DNA from: an uncultured Eggerthellaceae bacterium
GTDB lineage: Bacteria > Actinomycetota > Coriobacteriia > Coriobacteriales > Eggerthellaceae
Direction: 5' to 3'
Assembly: GCA_937892845.1 (NCBI GenBank)
Contig: CALBGP010000031.1
Coordinates: 21,367-85,366, forward strand
DNA: 64,000 nt
Under the pieces are notes generated by a model that saw nothing but the letters and a program-made list of their open reading frames with translations, searched no databases and had not been told where the DNA came from. A program made the position numbers and the translations under genes. This document shows positions 52,152-64,000 of this stretch, one piece after another. The first letter of the stretch is position 1, and every line of letters starts with the position of its first letter.

Positions 52152-53816
52152 ATGAATATGAAGCATTTCTACGACGCCGTGGTCATTGGCGGAGGCCCCT
52201 CGGGCCTGACCGCCGCACTGTACCTGGCCCGCGCGCGCTACCGCGTGCTGGTGCTTGAAAAAGATCGTTTCGGCGGCCAGATAGCCACCACCGAAGAGGT
52301 GGTCAACTATCCGGGCGTCGCCGTTTCCACCGGCGCGGCCCTGGCTGAAACCATGCGGGCGCAAGCTGAATCCTTCGGCGCTGAATTCATGCTGGCCGAA
52401 GCGCTCGGCCTTGATATGGAAGGCGACATCAAGACGGTCCATACCGACCGAGCGGACCTGCACGCATTCGGCATCCTGCTTGCCACCGGCGCCCATCCCA
52501 GCCTTGCCGGCTTCGAAGGCGAAGAACGATTCCGCGGGCACGGCGTGGCCTATTGCGCCACCTGCGATGCCGAATTCTTCACCGGCAAGCACGTCTTCGT
52601 CGTAGGCGGCGGCTACACCGCGGCCGAAGAAAGCGTCTTTCTGGCGAAATACGCAAGCCACGTGACCATCCTCATGCGCTCGGATGATTTCACGTGTGCA
52701 GCTGCTGCTGCCGAAGGTGCGCTGTCGCACCCGAAGATCTCCATCGAACGCAACGTCGTTGTCGAAGAGGTTGACGGAGATTCAGCGCCCACGTACCTGC
52801 GCTACCGCAACAAACTCACCGGAGAGGCAACAGAGTACCGCAGCGCAGAAGGAGACTCTTTCGGCGTGTTCGTCATGGTGGGATTCTCTCCCGCCACGGC
52901 ATTGCTCAACGGCATCTCCGAAGTCGATGAACGCGGATTCGCCCTGGTCGATCGCCGCCAGCGCACATCCGCAGAAGGCCTCTACGCCTCGGGCGATGTG
53001 TGCAAGAAGAGTCTGCGTCAGGTTGTTACCGCTACGGGCGAAGGCGCCCTGGCTGCAACTGAACTTGAACACTACGCCGCTTCCATGCAGGAAAAGACGG
53101 GATTGGTGCCGCAGATTCCCACGCAGGCCAACGCCTCCGGGTCTTCGTCCGCCAGTGCCCAAGATGCCCAACAGGCCGAATCCCCGTCCACAGGAAACTT
53201 CGGTGAAACGCCCTTGCGCTACCTCGATCCCGCATTTCTCCCTCAGCTGGAAACCGTATTCTCGCGCATGGAGCGCCCGCTGATCCTGGAGCTCTCCCTT
53301 GATGACGGCCCTGTTTCAGCAGAGCTGCGCGGCTGGATGGAGGAGCTTGCAGCGCTTACCGACCGTCTTTCGGTACGCATTGCCCATCCGGACAGCGACG
53401 AAGCTCCGTTCGTAAGCATCCGCACGGCCGACGGAAACGATACGGGCCTTGCATTCCACGGAGTCCCCGGCGGTCACGAGTTCACCGGGTTCATCTTGGG
53501 CCTTTACAACGCCGCAGGACCCGGGCAGCCCCTTGATGAAGATATGCGCGCATCGATCATGCAGCTCTCCTCGCCTATCCGCATCGACATTGCCGTGTCC
53601 CTTTCATGCACCAACTGCCCTGATACCGTGCTTGCTGCGCAAAGGATCGCATCCATCAATCCTGAGGTCAGCGCACACGTCTACGACATCGCGCATTTCC
53701 CGGAGCTTAAGGAGCGCTTCAACATCATGAGCGTCCCCTGCATCATCATCGACAACGGCAGCACCATCGCATTCGGCAGGAAGAACCTCCCCCAGATGCT
53801 TGAGCTGCTGCAGTAA
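52152..53816 (+). CDS. AhpF-like NADH:peroxiredoxin reductase with C-terminal thioredoxin module
   Basis: A 554-residue flavoprotein. Residues 1-320 are a thioredoxin-reductase unit: FAD motif GGGPSG (13-18), redox CATC at Cys135/138, and NAD(P) motif GGGYTAAEE. A Ser/Ala/Gln linker (about 325-360) leads to two thioredoxin folds; only the second has a CxxC (SCTNCPD, Cys486/489). AhpF carries this tandem-thioredoxin unit at its N-terminus, so the order here is reversed. The ahpC gene directly upstream supports its role as AhpC reductase. AGGAGAAAC precedes ATG 52152. Confidence 0.9.
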   Translation: MNMKHFYDAVVIGGGPSGLTAALYLARARYRVLVLEKDRFGGQIATTEEVVNYPGVAVSTGAALAETMRAQAESFGAEFMLAEALGLDMEGDIKTVHTDRADLHAFGILLATGAHPSLAGFEGEERFRGHGVAYCATCDAEFFTGKHVFVVGGGYTAAEESVFLAKYASHVTILMRSDDFTCAAAAAEGALSHPKISIERNVVVEEVDGDSAPTYLRYRNKLTGEATEYRSAEGDSFGVFVMVGFSPATALLNGISEVDERGFALVDRRQRTSAEGLYASGDVCKKSLRQVVTATGEGALAATELEHYAASMQEKTGLVPQIPTQANASGSSSASAQDAQQAESPSTGNFGETPLRYLDPAFLPQLETVFSRMERPLILELSLDDGPVSAELRGWMEELAALTDRLSVRIAHPDSDEAPFVSIRTADGNDTGLAFHGVPGGHEFTGFILGLYNAAGPGQPLDEDMRASIMQLSSPIRIDIAVSLSCTNCPDTVLAAQRIASINPEVSAHVYDIAHFPELKERFNIMSVPCIIIDNGSTIAFGRKNLPQMLELLQ

Positions 53817-53848
53817 GAATCTGCAGCGAAGAGATTCCCGTCCAGCTA

Positions 53849-53880
53849 TCCCGTCCGGTCTTTGCCGGGCGGGATTTTTA
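53849..53880 (+). terminator. Intrinsic terminator of ahpC-reductase operon
   Basis: CCCGTCCGG and CCGGGCGGG form a 9-bp stem (one G-T) with a 6-nt loop, followed by ATTTTTA. Confidence 0.85.
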
Positions 53881-53913
53881 GTCTTCAACCGGCAAAGCGC
53901 ATCCAGATATGAA

Positions 53914-53943
53914 AAGGACGGGATCGCATGCGATCCCGTCCTT
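53914..53943 (-). terminator. Terminator-like palindrome after rpoC
   Basis: A perfect 30-bp palindrome, arms AAGGACGGGATCGCA and its complement without a spacer, followed on minus by TTTTCAT. About 50 nt past the rpoC stop. Confidence 0.75.
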
Positions 53944-53993
53944 CATCGAGCGGTTTCCGTCACCGGTCCGCTTCAGGTCAAGCCGATACCGGC

Positions 53994-58358
<4,365 letters not shown>

Positions 58359-61300
58359 TTATCGCTCCTCTCCTTCGCCGGTGGCAGATGCCAAAGTGAC
58401 GTCGGCACCGATCAAATCTTCAACATCGGCGCTGCTCTCGTCGAGCGCACCGTCCATAAGCTCTTTGAGGTCGGCCGCGATGTCTTTGAGGGCATCGCCG
58501 GTCTCGGCCTCGGTCTTGGCAGCATCGGCCATCATAGCCGCCATGATGGCGTCGTCCTTGGACACCTCATGCTCGCTGTCCATATCGATGGTGTGCTGGT
58601 CAGCGCCGACAAGCTCGACGTTGAGGCACAGGGACTTCATCTCCTTGATAAGGACCTTGAAGCTTTCGGGAACCTCAGCCGCGGGGATGTTCTCACCCTT
58701 GACGATGCTCTCGTAGGCCTTCACGCGGCCCGCGGTATCGTCGGACTTCACGGTCAAGATCTCCTGCAGCACGTTGGATGCGCCGTATGCGTACAGCGCC
58801 CAAACTTCCATCTCACCGAAGCGCTGGCCGCCGAACTGGGCCTTGCCGCCGAGAGGCTGCTGCGTGATCAAGCTGTAAGGACCGGTCGAACGGGCATGGA
58901 TCTTGTCGTCGACCATGTGGCCCAGCTTGAGGATGTAGGGGAAGCCGACGGTGATGGGCTCGCGGAACTGCTCGCCGGTACGGCCGTCGAACAGGATGGC
59001 CTTACCGGTTGCGGACAGCTGCGGGACGAATTCGTCGCGGGCCTTGTCGCCGTACTTGGCATGGTTGATGTTGATGAGGTTCTTGTTGGCCTTCTGGATG
59101 ACCTCGGAGATCTCCTGCTCGGTCGCGCCGTCGAAGACGGGCGTTGCGACGTACTTGGGACCTTCCACCGGCTCATCGGTATCTTCGTCAGACCAACCCC
59201 ACTTCGCAGCCCAGCCCAGGTGGCACTCGAGCAGCTGACCGACGTTCATACGGGAAGGAACGCCCAGCGGGTTCAGGATGACGTCGACAGGCGTGCCGTC
59301 TGCCAGGTAGGGCATGTCCTCCACGGGCAGAACGCGCGAGATGACGCCCTTGTTACCGTGACGGCCGGACAGCTTGTCGCCCTGCTGAACCTTACGCTTC
59401 TGAGCAATGTAGACGCGAACGAGCTCGTTGACGCCGGGGGCAAGATCGTCGCCGTTCTCGCGGCTGAAACGATGGATGCCGATGACGCGGCCGCCGGAAC
59501 CATGGGGCACCTTCAAAGAGGTGTCGCGAACCTCACGGGCCTTCTCGCCGAAAATGGCGCGCAGCAGACGCTCCTCAGCGGTGAGCTCGGTTTCGCCCTT
59601 CGGGGTGACTTTGCCGACCAGGACGTCGCCGGGGAACACTTCCGCACCGATGCGGATGATGCCGTCAGCATCCAAGTCCGAAATCATGTCCTCGGACATG
59701 TTCGGAATCTCACGGGTGATCTCCTCGGGGCCCAGCTTGGTATCGCGGGCGTCGAGTTCGTACTCGGAGATGTGAATGGAGGTGAGCAGGTCTTCGGCAA
59801 CGACGCGTTCGCTGATGATGATAGCGTCCTCGTAGTTGTAGCCTTCCCACGGCATGTAGGCGATCATGAGGTTCTGGCCGAGGGCGAGCTCAGCCATATC
59901 GCAGCTGGGGCCGTCAGCCAGCACATCGCCCGCATGAACCTCGTCGCCCTTGCGGACGATGGGCTTGTGGTTGATGCAGCCGGACTGGTTGGAACGCTGG
60001 AACTTGGGAACCAGGTACTCATCGAATTCGCCCTCATCATTGCGGATGATGATGGTGGAACCGTCGACGTAGTCAACGACGCCCGGGTTCTGGGCAACCA
60101 GCACTTCGCCGGAGTCGACGGCGATGCGGTGCTCGATGCCGGTACCGACCAACGGAGCATGGGGCTGCAGCAGAGGCACAGCCTGACGCTGCATGTTCGA
60201 ACCCATCAGGGCTCGGTTTGCGTCGTCATGCTCGAGGAACGGAATGAGCGAGGTTGCAACAGAGGTCATCTGACGCGGTGACACGTCCATGTAGTCAACC
60301 TGCTCGGGAGCCACTTCGTCGGGCTCGCCGAACACGCCGAGGGCGTCACGCGTACGGCACAGAACCTTCTCAGCAGGCACGAACACGCCATCGACCGTGC
60401 GCCCGAACACGCGGGTCTCCTGGTCGAAGAGCTCGTTTGCCTGGGCGATGGTGTAGTTTTCCTCTTCGTCAGCGGTCAGGTAGTGGACCTCGTCGGTCAC
60501 CTTGCCGTCGACAACGCGGCGATACGGCGTCTCAATGAAGCCATAGCTGTTCACGCGGGCATACGTTGCCAGCGAGCCGATAAGACCGATGTTGGGACCT
60601 TCAGGAGTCTCGATGGGGCACATGCGGCCGTAATGGGAGGTGTGGACGTCTCGGACTTCGAAGCCGGCGCGCTCACGCGACAGACCGCCAGGACCCAGAG
60701 CAGACAGACGACGCTTGTGCGTGATGCCTGCAGCAGGGTTGGACTGGTCCATGAACTGGGAAAGCTGCGAAGAACCGAAGAACTCCTTGATAGCCGCCAC
60801 GATGGGGCGGATGTTCACGAGGCTCTGCGGCGTGATCTCGTCGGGCTCCTGCATGCTCATGCGCTCGCGGACGACGCGCTCCATGCGGGACAGACCGATG
60901 CGGAACTGATTCTGGATCAGCTCGCCAACGGTGCGGATGCGGCGGTTGCCGAAGTGGTCGATGTCGTCGACCGTATAGCCCTCTTCGCCGTTATGCAGCG
61001 CCACAATGTAGCGCATGGTGGCGATGATGTCCTCTTCGGTCAGCGTGGAGGATTCGTTTTCAGGGTCGAAGCCCAGCTTCTTGTTGGCCTTGTAGCGGCC
61101 GACCTTCGCCAGGTCATAGCGCTGGGGGCTGAAGAACAAGCCCTCGAGCAGCGTGCGGGCGGAGTCGATCGTGGGGGGCTCACCGGGACGGAAGCGCTTG
61201 TAGAGCTCGATGAGAGCTTCGTCCTTGGTGGTGGCGGGGTCGCGGTCAAGGGTGCGCAGAATCATTTCGGAGCTGCCCAGGACCTCGATGATCTCCTCAC

Positions 61301-61922
61301 GGGTCTCAGCAATGCCCAACGCGCGCAGAAGCAGCGTGGCCGGCTGCTTGCGCTTGCGGTCGATGCGGACCGAAAGGATGTCGCGCTTATCGGTTTCGAA
61401 CTCAAGCCATGCACCGCGGGAAGGGATGACCTTTGCGCCGTAGATGGTCTTGTCGGAGGTCTTGTCGCGCTCGCTGGAGAAATACACGCCAGGGCTGCGG
61501 ACCAACTGGGAGACGACGACACGCTCGGTGCCGTTGATGATGAAGGTGCCGCGCGGGGTCATGAGCGGGAAATCGCCCATGAACACTTCCTGCTCCTTGA
61601 TTTCGCCGGTCTCATGGTTGACGAAGCGGATCTCAACGGTCAGAGGGGCCTGATAGGAGGCGTCCTTCTCTTTGCATTCGTCGACGTTGTACTTCGGCTC
61701 ACCGAACCAATGGTCGCCGAATTCGACATGCATGTTCTTAGTGCTGCTCTCGATGGGACAAACGTCATTGAAAGCCTGGGTCAAGCCTTCATTTTTGAAC
61801 CACTCGAAGCTGTCGGTCTGGATGGCGATAAGATTGGGCACATCCATGACATCGGGGATCTTCGCAAAGCTGCGACGTTCCCTATAAAGGTTGGTGGAAG
61901 CACTCTTCTCTGCTTTGGCCAC
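58359..61922 (-). CDS. rpoB: DNA-directed RNA polymerase beta subunit
   Basis: A 1,187-residue beta subunit. The rifampicin-binding region around residues 380-415 (GSSQLSQFMDQSNPAAGITH) keeps the key Asp and His, and the following block keeps the key Ser, so rifampicin sensitivity is expected. The first Asn after MDQ is Ser here. SGRHGNKGVISRVLPVEDMP and the C-terminal GGKAQFGGQRFGEMEVWAL block are canonical. Start GTG 61922 follows GGAAGG; ATG-type starts upstream have no ribosome site. The promoter lies at 62041-62069. Ribosomal rplJ/rplL genes, often upstream of rpoB, are not adjacent. Confidence 0.98.
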   Translation of the reverse strand: MAKAEKSASTNLYRERRSFAKIPDVMDVPNLIAIQTDSFEWFKNEGLTQAFNDVCPIESSTKNMHVEFGDHWFGEPKYNVDECKEKDASYQAPLTVEIRFVNHETGEIKEQEVFMGDFPLMTPRGTFIINGTERVVVSQLVRSPGVYFSSERDKTSDKTIYGAKVIPSRGAWLEFETDKRDILSVRIDRKRKQPATLLLRALGIAETREEIIEVLGSSEMILRTLDRDPATTKDEALIELYKRFRPGEPPTIDSARTLLEGLFFSPQRYDLAKVGRYKANKKLGFDPENESSTLTEEDIIATMRYIVALHNGEEGYTVDDIDHFGNRRIRTVGELIQNQFRIGLSRMERVVRERMSMQEPDEITPQSLVNIRPIVAAIKEFFGSSQLSQFMDQSNPAAGITHKRRLSALGPGGLSRERAGFEVRDVHTSHYGRMCPIETPEGPNIGLIGSLATYARVNSYGFIETPYRRVVDGKVTDEVHYLTADEEENYTIAQANELFDQETRVFGRTVDGVFVPAEKVLCRTRDALGVFGEPDEVAPEQVDYMDVSPRQMTSVATSLIPFLEHDDANRALMGSNMQRQAVPLLQPHAPLVGTGIEHRIAVDSGEVLVAQNPGVVDYVDGSTIIIRNDEGEFDEYLVPKFQRSNQSGCINHKPIVRKGDEVHAGDVLADGPSCDMAELALGQNLMIAYMPWEGYNYEDAIIISERVVAEDLLTSIHISEYELDARDTKLGPEEITREIPNMSEDMISDLDADGIIRIGAEVFPGDVLVGKVTPKGETELTAEERLLRAIFGEKAREVRDTSLKVPHGSGGRVIGIHRFSRENGDDLAPGVNELVRVYIAQKRKVQQGDKLSGRHGNKGVISRVLPVEDMPYLADGTPVDVILNPLGVPSRMNVGQLLECHLGWAAKWGWSDEDTDEPVEGPKYVATPVFDGATEQEISEVIQKANKNLININHAKYGDKARDEFVPQLSATGKAILFDGRTGEQFREPITVGFPYILKLGHMVDDKIHARSTGPYSLITQQPLGGKAQFGGQRFGEMEVWALYAYGASNVLQEILTVKSDDTAGRVKAYESIVKGENIPAAEVPESFKVLIKEMKSLCLNVELVGADQHTIDMDSEHEVSKDDAIMAAMMADAAKTEAETGDALKDIAADLKELMDGALDESSADVEDLIGADVTLASATGEGEER

Positions 61923-62040
61923 GGGTCTTCCTTCCTTTGGGTGGATACGTATCTGCATTCCCGCCCCGCATGATCCGCATCCAGCGAATGTACGGCTCCT
62001 CGCCGAAAACGGCATAGGATTTCACGATATGCAAACGATT

Positions 62041-62069
62041 AATTTAAGCACGAAGATAATTTAAGTCAA
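62041..62069 (-). promoter_or_regulatory. Promoter of rpoBC
   Basis: On minus, TTGACT (62069-62064), exactly 17 nt, TAAATT (62046-62041), in an A+T-rich patch that stands out from the surrounding DNA. Confidence 0.75.
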
Positions 62070-62177
62070 GACTTTTTTTCACGAAGTGTGTTCGTTTCAT
62101 GTTGTCTTTCAAGTTAGGTCAGATTTTCAGCCGAAAACGGGAAGAACCCGCTTGTTCCGGTTCCTCGCTCGAACGCA

Positions 62178-62208
62178 AATCAGCCGGCCCCGCAAGGACC
62201 GGCTGATT
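62178..62208 (-). terminator. Hairpin after the third AGCS symporter
   Basis: AATCAGCCGG and CCGGCTGATT form a 10-bp stem with an 11-nt loop, about 60 nt past the symporter stop. T-run absent. Confidence 0.6.
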
Positions 62209-62268
62209 CAAAGCTCTCTTATGCACCTCCGGCTGCCAAGCCCGCAACGACGGCAGCGGAGACGAATC

Positions 62269-63789
62269 TTATTTCAGGCCCGACGAACCGTCAGCGTCCA
62301 GCGCCTCATCGATGTATTCCATGATGGGCTGTCCGCCGAAGTCCTTGACCTCTTCGACATGCCAGCATTCCGTCGCAGGCAGGCCTTCGATGTTCTCGGC
62401 AACGAAGACGGGGTCTTTTCCGGCCTTACGCTGAGCGGAATAATCATCGAGTGCCTTAAGCGCCCACTTGCCCAGCAGCAGAATGGCGACCAGGTTGATG
62501 ATGGCCATGAAGCCCATGAGGATGTCGGCCAGGTTCCATGCCAAATCGAAGCTGTTCAGGCAGCCGTACATGATGGCAGCCAGGCAGAACAGGCGGAAGA
62601 TGGTCAAAGCGACCTTGCTCTTGGTGATGAAGCGCAGGTTGCTTTCAGCATAGAAGTAGTTGCCGATGAGGCTGGAGAACGCGAAGGCGAAGATGGCGAA
62701 CGTGATGAAGTGGATGCCCATTTCGCCGACAGAGTTGTTGACCGCCATCTGGACCAGGGGCATACCGTTGAGTGCAGCGGCCGCTTCGGGGTTCTGGACG
62801 TAGAAGATCAGAACCATCATGGCCGAGCACGTGCAGATGAGCAGCGTGTCAATGTAGACCGACAGGCTCTGGACCAGGCCCTGCTTGACGGGGTGGGAAA
62901 CCGACGCAGTTGCAGCGGCGTTAGGAGCAGAACCCATGCCAGCTTCGTTGGAGAACAGGCCGCGCTTGATGCCGAGCATGACCACGGAACCTGCGAAACC
63001 GCCGAAGATGGACTGGAAGTCGAACGCGCTCGCGAAGATCAGTGCGAAAACAGCGGGAATCTCATTGAGATTGGTGAAGGTGACCCACAGCGCCAACGCG
63101 ATGTAGGCGAGAGCCATCACGGGAACGATGATGGAAGTGATGATGCTGATACGCTTTGCGCCGCCGAAGATGATGAATGCGACCATCACGATGGTGACGA
63201 TGCCCACGGCAATGGCGGTGCCGTTGGTGGCGTAATCAGGGATGTAGTACTCCAGAGCAGACGTCATGTTGAAGGCCTGCAGGCCGTTGAATCCGAATGC
63301 AAAGCATGCGATGAGGGCAACAGCGAAGATGATGCCCAGCCAGCGCTTTCCGAGGCCCTTCTCGATGTAGTAAGCAGGACCGCCACGGAATTCACCATCC
63401 TCGCCGCGCGTCTTCCAGATCTGCGCAAGCGTGGACTCGATGAATGCCGAAGCAGCACCGACGATGGACATGGCCCACATCCAGAACACTGCACCGGGAC
63501 CGCCGGTTGCAACGGCGGTGGCAATGCCGGCGATGTTGCCGGTGCCGACGCGGGATGCGGTAGAGACCATCAAAGCCTGGAACGACGAGATGGATTTCTT
63601 ACCGGGCACATGGCGCTTTTCGGTAAGCTGCGTGAACATATCCTTGATGTAACGGATCTGCACGCCTTTGGTGCGAATCGTGAACCATACGCCGACGAAG
63701 ATCAGCAGCGCCACCAGAATATAGGTGTACATGAAACCACTGATTTCGCCCGTAACCGCCACGAGCATGTCATTGATCTCTTTGCCCAT
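62269..63789 (-). CDS. Alanine/glycine:cation symporter (AGCS) family protein
   Basis: A 506-residue AGCS carrier with GTGNIAGIATAVATGGPGA and RGLFSNEAGMGSAPNAAATA, about eleven hydrophobic segments, and a C-terminal tail of some 60 hydrophilic residues. It is a more distant relative of the pair at 5682-7109 and 8418-9848 (for example NEAGMGSAPN instead of NESGLGSAPI), so it probably arose independently of that duplication. ATG 63789 follows AAAGGGGAACC. TGCTACACT (extended -10) lies at 63846-63838. Cation-coupled alanine/glycine uptake is expected. Confidence 0.94.
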   Translation of the reverse strand: MGKEINDMLVAVTGEISGFMYTYILVALLIFVGVWFTIRTKGVQIRYIKDMFTQLTEKRHVPGKKSISSFQALMVSTASRVGTGNIAGIATAVATGGPGAVFWMWAMSIVGAASAFIESTLAQIWKTRGEDGEFRGGPAYYIEKGLGKRWLGIIFAVALIACFAFGFNGLQAFNMTSALEYYIPDYATNGTAIAVGIVTIVMVAFIIFGGAKRISIITSIIVPVMALAYIALALWVTFTNLNEIPAVFALIFASAFDFQSIFGGFAGSVVMLGIKRGLFSNEAGMGSAPNAAATASVSHPVKQGLVQSLSVYIDTLLICTCSAMMVLIFYVQNPEAAAALNGMPLVQMAVNNSVGEMGIHFITFAIFAFAFSSLIGNYFYAESNLRFITKSKVALTIFRLFCLAAIMYGCLNSFDLAWNLADILMGFMAIINLVAILLLGKWALKALDDYSAQRKAGKDPVFVAENIEGLPATECWHVEEVKDFGGQPIMEYIDEALDADGSSGLK

Positions 63790-64000
63790 GCAGGTTCCCC
63801 TTTCTTTAAGTTATGCGGGCTTGTGGATGGTTCACGCAGTGTAGCACACAAAAGCTCCATCACACGAGCGCACTAAAGCAATATCGGACCAAGCGCCCCT
63901 CCTCCGTTGCGAGCGAACCGCCGCAGCATTCAGAGCCATCGAATCTGGGTTAGCGGACAAAATGTGTGTCTGCTCAATTATTCAACCGAGTATGGATATG
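63790..64000. other. Right-end intergenic stretch
   Basis: 211 bp holding the symporter's upstream region; no gene, repeat or hairpin of note before the window ends. Confidence 0.5.

Larger units (their letters stand above)
61923..62268. other. rpoB leader and upstream region
   Basis: 346 bp: an approximately 110-nt rpoB leader without a recognised structure, the rpoB promoter, and a hairpin at 62178-62208 serving the symporter on its right. No gene. Confidence 0.6.

Overview
The window reads as chromosome of a high-G+C, anaerobic actinobacterium of the Coriobacteriia, most likely family Eggerthellaceae. The clues are a Tat-exported lipoprotein-type FAD reductase beside a membrane-anchored LuxR regulator, a rich molybdenum-cofactor gene set, a 2-hydroxyacyl-CoA dehydratase-type activase, type III glutamine synthetase, and actinobacterial-type rpoB and rpoC. 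Genus is not resolved; assignment is by gene content and protein style, not by a database search. Most of the DNA is coding, and 47 protein genes are called. I see no rRNA, tRNA, CRISPR array, transposase or phage gene.

Layout. 1-5.1 kb (minus): SDR oxidoreductase, a TetR regulator with a very clear promoter and operator, and the N-terminal part of a giant ATP-dependent activase. 5.7-9.8 kb (minus): two closely similar alanine/glycine:cation symporters (AGCS) around a trigger-factor-like protein that has no PPIase domain. 9.9-14.4 kb (plus): ArsC/Spx-like protein, an FMN riboswitch controlling a riboflavin ECF transporter (RibU, fused EcfA-EcfA', EcfT), and a PPOX-fold flavoprotein. 14.5-17.1 kb: a composite repeat element with a 29-bp perfect hairpin, a terminator, a promoter and a YtrA-type GntR/ABC exporter operon. 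17.1-19.3 kb (minus): larB and larC for the nickel-pincer cofactor. 19.4-25.1 kb: a divergently arranged two-component system and BceAB/FtsX-type ABC transporter. 25.2-31 kb: argS, the Tat FAD reductase, its convergent LuxR-type membrane regulator, and an AEC carrier.

32-47 kb is a molybdenum territory. A methyltransferase, an FmdE protein, moeA and mogA lie on plus, convergent with modA-modB-modC-moaA-moaC on minus. These are followed by a DUF5692-like membrane protein, a TetR regulator, a ModE-type regulator, an iron-sulfur protein, a MobB-MobA fusion and moaE. Together they cover molybdate uptake, pterin synthesis, Mo insertion and dinucleotide attachment, consistent with a genome rich in DMSO-reductase-family enzymes. 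47-54 kb: YerC/TrpR-like regulator, glnN, sstT, ahpC and an AhpF-like reductase whose thioredoxin module sits at the C-terminus. 54-62 kb: rpoB-rpoC from their own promoter. 62.3-63.8 kb: a third AGCS symporter.

The most unusual signal is the composite repeat, present at 14628-14835 (plus) and 41159-41355 (minus). The two copies share a 5' block, a 24-nt half-site, an exactly conserved 45-nt gap, a CTGACCTGGGGA block and a terminal long hairpin. The differences between copies keep G-U pairing on one strand, which suggests a structured RNA with alternative pairings. Other points of interest are the PPIase-less trigger factor, ModB with a roughly 220-residue exported N-terminal extension, the permuted AhpF, and a His-rich tail on MogA.
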